From a virus, in the IMG/VR virus record IMGVR_UViG_3300030430_001753, positions 1-24,751 of that record: a stretch of 24,751 bases of DNA; one strand, given 5' to 3'. How positions within the stretch are numbered: position 1 is the first letter of the stretch; every line of letters begins with the position of its first letter. The translations under genes were made by a program, and so were the position numbers. Under the pieces are notes generated by a model. It had not been told where the DNA came from and made no database searches. It was given only the letters and a program-made list of their open reading frames with translations. Positions 21,048 to 24,751 of the stretch are shown here, piece by piece.

Positions 21048-22604
21048 TTACTCCTCTACTGGGGCTTCCTCTTGTTCAGGGGTAGCCATAGCATCTCGCG
21101 TAATGTTGCCCAGAGCTGCGGCCCCTTGCGGAGCTGCTTTCTCAGCCATAGCCATCATTTGCGCTTGTTGCATTTCTTGTTGTATTTGTTCTTGTGTCTT
21201 AATAAGCCCTTGGGTCTTGATGCCAAGACTTGTGGCTCTCCGCTTAAAGTATTCTTCGACGTTAACGTATTGACCAATGGCTTGCGGTCCAACCACCTGT
21301 GCAGCCCCGGCAAGGAACAGGTCAAGTTTCTGTAGGTCATTGCCTCGACCCAGAGCTTCTATGCCCGTAATGATGACAGGCTTCACTAGGTCTTTAGGAA
21401 GCTTAGGCAGCATCTTCTTCTTGCTCATTACGTCCATGACGCGCATGACCATGGGAAGCTGTAGTTCGTTACTTAACAACGAATACAAACCACCTAAAGA
21501 AGACTCTAGCTCCATGGTGAGCATCCTAATCTCTTCTGCGGTGACACGCTCAGCGTTACGCACAACGCCAGAGGTAAGAAGAAAGGCGTGACCAAGGCGG
21601 TCTTTAATTGTGTTGATTGTTTCCGAAGCGATTCTAAAGTCGTTAAATTTATTAAGCTGTAGAACGGAAACGTCTGCCGCATTACCTTGAGTAATGGCCC
21701 CGTTAGGGCTTTCAGCAAGCGTCTTGGCTCTGGTAGTCCCGTTAGGGTTAACCAGAAAGAGCACCTTAGCCGCAGCCGCAGAGCCTTCTACAATCGCCTG
21801 TGTCAGCTTCTCAAGGCTGATAAGGTCCCCCATGTATTCCTCTACATATCCCCTTCCATAATCCTCTCCGTCAATCTTTGAGAACCGTAGCGGTAGATAG
21901 GGCAGGTTGTTTTTGGTGAACCTTCCCTCAGAGCCGGGGACAATGTTTCCTTTAATTTCTTGGTGAACAAACCAGTTGTCTCCTTGCAACTTTACACACG
22001 TAAACAGGTCGCAGTTCTTTTCTGGTGAGTCGCTCTCGTTGAAACCCGCAGCAGCCTTTAGTTCATCGCTGAGCGTGTTGTAGGAAAGTGTCTCCTTGGT
22101 TATGATTTTCAATGGGTGACCCATGGGGTCTCTTTGAACAACAAACCTGTCCAAATGAAATACCCTCAACCCACCTTCCTCTGGAAGATACAAAAGAGAG
22201 TTACCAGAGACTATGAGGTGCTTAAGGGCTTCGTGAATACCTACCCGGTAAGACTGTCTGCTTACCTCTTCCATGACGGACTCCTCGACTCTTTGCAGAG
22301 CGGCTTCCATCTCAGTAATAATCTCATCCGTAGCGCCCTCTTGTCTAAGGACGTTCTCGTCGAAGTTTAACCTGAAGAACGGAGAGTTAGGCGCAAGGAG
22401 AGCCAGCAGAAGCTTAGAGGCGAGGTTGTTCACCCCTCTAGCACCAATACCTTGAAACGGCGTTTCAATTCTAGAGTGGGAGTTATGCCCATCTTCTGGA
22501 ATTAAGTAAGGAAGAGTAAGCTTAGAAGAGTCTCTAGCTCTGTCTAAGAACGGTCTTCTGACGCTCTCCAAGGAGATGTATTGGGCTTCTGCTGTAGCGT
22601 TCAT
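21048..22604 (-). CDS. Portal / head-tail connector (T7 gp8-like)
   Basis: 518 residues (T7 gp8 has 536). Conserved opening: SVRRPFLDRARDSSKLTLPY (14-33), then ETPFQGIGARGVNNLASKLL (47-66) and APNSPFFRL. The C-terminus has a Gln/Met-rich helix (EQIQQEMQQAQMMAMAEKA) and an acidic tail. It forms the dodecameric ring through which TerL drives DNA. It starts three bases after the 106-residue gene. A sampled line is about 57% GC, like TerL. Confidence 0.96.
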   Translation of the reverse strand: MNATAEAQYISLESVRRPFLDRARDSSKLTLPYLIPEDGHNSHSRIETPFQGIGARGVNNLASKLLLALLAPNSPFFRLNFDENVLRQEGATDEIITEMEAALQRVEESVMEEVSRQSYRVGIHEALKHLIVSGNSLLYLPEEGGLRVFHLDRFVVQRDPMGHPLKIITKETLSYNTLSDELKAAAGFNESDSPEKNCDLFTCVKLQGDNWFVHQEIKGNIVPGSEGRFTKNNLPYLPLRFSKIDGEDYGRGYVEEYMGDLISLEKLTQAIVEGSAAAAKVLFLVNPNGTTRAKTLAESPNGAITQGNAADVSVLQLNKFNDFRIASETINTIKDRLGHAFLLTSGVVRNAERVTAEEIRMLTMELESSLGGLYSLLSNELQLPMVMRVMDVMSKKKMLPKLPKDLVKPVIITGIEALGRGNDLQKLDLFLAGAAQVVGPQAIGQYVNVEEYFKRRATSLGIKTQGLIKTQEQIQQEMQQAQMMAMAEKAAPQGAAALGNITRDAMATPEQEEAPVEE

Positions 22605-22607
22605 TTA

Positions 22608-22928
22608 TTATGGAGTGTCTTCCTGAGAGGTCCAATCGGCACCAGAAAGCTCTTCAAGGATTTCCTGATGGGAAAACGTAGACATTCCTGCAAATGGCTC
22701 TGGTGTCTCGTTGTCCCACTTGAGAATGGTCTTGGTGCCGTCTACCGATAGACGAAGAGTCTGCTTGGAGGTTTCAATGGCGGCATCAATAAACGTGTTG
22801 CCGACCACCACTTGCTCCGTAGTCTCTTCTCCTTCTTCGTCGATGACCACCTGCTCTTCAGTGATGTCTCCGGCGTCAATGTCTGCAAGGGTCATTATAA
22901 CCCATTTTCTATTAGCGTAATTGCTCAT
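22608..22928 (-). CDS. Unknown 106-residue acidic protein upstream of the portal
   Basis: Acidic protein starting MSNYANRKWVIM, with DITEEQVVIDEEGEETTEQ at about 21-39 and a beta-like middle (TLRLSVDGTKTILKW). No family is recognised. In T7 the genes just before gene 8 (6.7, 7.3) make small virion proteins, so a minor structural or assembly role fits the place. ATG 22928 lies two bases after the LamG gene stop; an ATG at codon 12 is an alternative. Confidence 0.75.
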   Translation of the reverse strand: MSNYANRKWVIMTLADIDAGDITEEQVVIDEEGEETTEQVVVGNTFIDAAIETSKQTLRLSVDGTKTILKWDNETPEPFAGMSTFSHQEILEELSGADWTSQEDTP

Positions 22929-22930
22929 GG

Positions 22931-24751
22931 TTAATAAGGGGTATCTGTTTGAATGTCGGAAGTTGTCATATTGGTCATCACTGCTGCGCCGCCTACCTTA
23001 GTAAGGCTCAATTTAGAAAACTCGACGAACTTACTCGCGCTGACGTTAGCAGCTTCAAGCCGTGTCGCGGCGTTCCCGCTGTATGCAAAGTAAAAGGTTT
23101 TTGAGCCGCTCCCAGCAGGTAGTGAGGTAGCAGATGTCCCGTCATGGTAGCTTGGAACTGCATCACTATCGTCTGTCTGGAAATCAAAAGACAGCTTGTA
23201 AACGCAGCCGGTCTCCATGTTTTCGGTTAACGCATGTGTGGTGCTTCCACTTGTTAGAAATATTCTACCGCCTTGGTTCCATCCTCCTGTAGCTGGATTT
23301 GTGAATCTTGCAGCGGTTCCGTTTGGATATGTTTTAACAGGGTCACTAAAGACATACCATCGACTGTCAATGTATAGGTCAGAGTCTGCTTTCATCAGCT
23401 CTGGACCGCTGTATTGCCCACGGATTTTCGTTACAGAAATATTGGTAATAGTTCCCGCAAAGTTACCGTTAGTAATGAAGGCAATTCTGTTATTGTACCC
23501 TGATTCTGTAACCGTGTGAACCCCGCCATAAGAGCCGGTAGTGACATTGGTAAGGGGTATTGTATTAAGACCGTCTCCAATTCTGGCATAGATGTTACCT
23601 GTCCCGTCATTAGTTACATCAAAAGTTAAACGGAAGGTGGCTCCTACAGGCAGAACAAGTTCATATCCTGAGATTGCTGTTCCAGAGGAATCAGTAATTG
23701 AGAGCGTAGAACCGTCCCAAGCCATTTGCGATAGCTGCGCCCAGTCCGATGAGCTTGCATTAGTGGGGAACATTTCGTCGCTCTCAAACTCAAGTCCCTG
23801 AAAGATTATATCGTTGGTGCCGTCCGCGGCAGGACTTGTTGCGTCTCCCATGCGCCACCAGTGCAGCGCGTTGTCACTCAGGTCGTATGCTCCTTGAGAC
23901 TTAGAGATGTCTATCGGGCGTCCTCTGTTATAAAGAGCGCGGATACCTTCCTCGTCGAGGTCCTCATGGATGGAGAATTCGTCAAGGGAACCGGAAAAGT
24001 AGCCGCTGCCTCCACGCCCAATGCGAATACCCGTAGTGTAGGTATTCATGGAACCGTTATTTAGACCTGCTTGTCTTGGTAACTTTACCCCATCGCAATA
24101 TAATTCGCACTTCAGAATATCATTGTAGCAAACGCTAACACACCAAAAATGCCATTGTGAGTCGTGCTGCTGGGTCACGTTCTCCCAATATTGATACACT
24201 TGCGGCTGCATATAAAGCAAAGGCTTGTTGTTGTTGTGACAAAAAGCAAAACCACCAACTGCAAATTCTCCGTGGTCAAAGATACGGTTGCTAGATTGCT
24301 GTGAAGCCTTTGCCCAAAAACAGTAGTGCCGAAACTCGTTGTTCGGTTGAGCTGTTGCGTCCACCTGAGTCAACAAGTGGTCATTTGTCCCGTCAAAGTT
24401 AATGCTCTTGGTGTTGGCCACCGGAGGCAACGCATAGATTTGCTTGGGTGCCTCTGTTTGTATTGTGGCTCCGGTGATGGTGCCGGTGTGTCCGTTGACT
24501 TCTTTGACGCTGACGTTGTCTACGGTAAACGAATAATCACCCGAGTTGGTGTGTCTATCAACGGCAACAAGGTTGGAGTTAGAATTTGCTGTCCAAAACA
24601 ACTCAACATTTTGCAAAGCGCCTGTCATTGTAATGACTCCGTTTGATGTTGTCAGTCCTCCGTTGTTGCTTCCGTTATCCAAAAAGCGCATCTCTTTTCC
24701 AGCGGTTCCGGTAACTTCAGCTGTCAGTCGATATGAACGACCTGATGTATA
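22931..24751 (-). CDS. LamG and carbohydrate-binding-like protein, 5' end missing
   Basis: The frame is open to the window edge, so the start is outside; 606 residues are visible. About residues 113-280 form a LamG/concanavalin A-like domain: SINFDGTND, a WHFWCVSVCYN strand, and the typical end SGSLDEFSIHEDLDEEGIRALYNRG. Before it and twice after it are beta-sandwich units of CBM type (YRLTAEVTG...; FRLTFDVTNDG...ITNISVTKI; YKLSFDFQTDD...FSKLSLTKV). Such domains bind glycans or proteins on surfaces. A second adhesin or head/tail decoration is likely; no hydrolase motif is visible. Confidence 0.82.
   Translation of the reverse strand, partial: YTSGRSYRLTAEVTGTAGKEMRFLDNGSNNGGLTTSNGVITMTGALQNVELFWTANSNSNLVAVDRHTNSGDYSFTVDNVSVKEVNGHTGTITGATIQTEAPKQIYALPPVANTKSINFDGTNDHLLTQVDATAQPNNEFRHYCFWAKASQQSSNRIFDHGEFAVGGFAFCHNNNKPLLYMQPQVYQYWENVTQQHDSQWHFWCVSVCYNDILKCELYCDGVKLPRQAGLNNGSMNTYTTGIRIGRGGSGYFSGSLDEFSIHEDLDEEGIRALYNRGRPIDISKSQGAYDLSDNALHWWRMGDATSPAADGTNDIIFQGLEFESDEMFPTNASSSDWAQLSQMAWDGSTLSITDSSGTAISGYELVLPVGATFRLTFDVTNDGTGNIYARIGDGLNTIPLTNVTTGSYGGVHTVTESGYNNRIAFITNGNFAGTITNISVTKIRGQYSGPELMKADSDLYIDSRWYVFSDPVKTYPNGTAARFTNPATGGWNQGGRIFLTSGSTTHALTENMETGCVYKLSFDFQTDDSDAVPSYHDGTSATSLPAGSGSKTFYFAYSGNAATRLEAANVSASKFVEFSKLSLTKVGGAAVMTNMTTSDIQTDTPY

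Noticed and set aside
1-24751. tRNA genes, CRISPR arrays, insertion sequences, integrase or att sites
   Set aside because: I looked and saw no cloverleaf, spaced repeat array, transposase or recombinase sequence.

Overview
The window is the late (structural, packaging and lysis) half of a T7-like podovirus genome. Almost every gene is on the minus strand, so the biological order runs from right to left. The order portal, scaffold, capsid, tail tube A, tail tube B, four internal virion proteins, tail fibre, holin, small terminase, large terminase matches T7 genes 8 to 19. Several members are recognisable by sequence: the portal, capsid, gp11- and gp12-like tail tube proteins, the gp17-type fibre N-terminus and the TerL motifs. 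Two predicted lipoproteins and an Amidase_3-type endolysin point to a Gram-negative host. The small Cys/Lys/Arg-rich proteins look like families I recall from marine phages, so a marine bacterial host is likely but not proven. The RNA polymerase and replication genes lie outside the window.

Right edge, 22608-24751: a 5'-truncated LamG/carbohydrate-binding-like protein and a 106-residue protein of unknown function. Then 20276-22604: portal and scaffold. Next, 18728-20279 is a block that T7 does not have at this place. It holds a small lipoprotein, a one-helix membrane protein, two small basic proteins, a nested spanin-like pair and a zinc amidase, all tightly overlapped. A 108-base gap with a 12-codon leader ORF precedes the capsid gene (17579-18619). 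The capsid gene is followed by a strong intrinsic terminator, placed like T7 Tphi. Then come a small basic protein, tail tubes A and B, and internal virion proteins of the gp13, gp14, gp15 and gp16 type (4965-13742). The fibre, a two-helix holin-like protein, TerS, an HNH-like protein, TerL and an HExxH protein finish the module (1114-4958).

Left edge, 1-1113: a mostly non-coding stretch at the place where T7-like genomes carry their ends. It holds a long two-part hairpin, a short tandem repeat and two overlapping small genes. It also has a GC-rich (about 62%), highly structured island at 181-460. An 18-base element in the left region recurs only in the leader of the capsid gene.

The late genes are packed with 1-16 base overlaps or a few bases between them (TAATG, ATGA, ATGGCTAG and similar junctions), with larger overlaps in the spanin-like pair. 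They probably form one polycistronic, translationally coupled transcript. Sampled lines suggest a mosaic: TerL and portal near 57% GC, the big internal virion proteins near 43%. No tRNA, CRISPR, IS element or integrase was seen.
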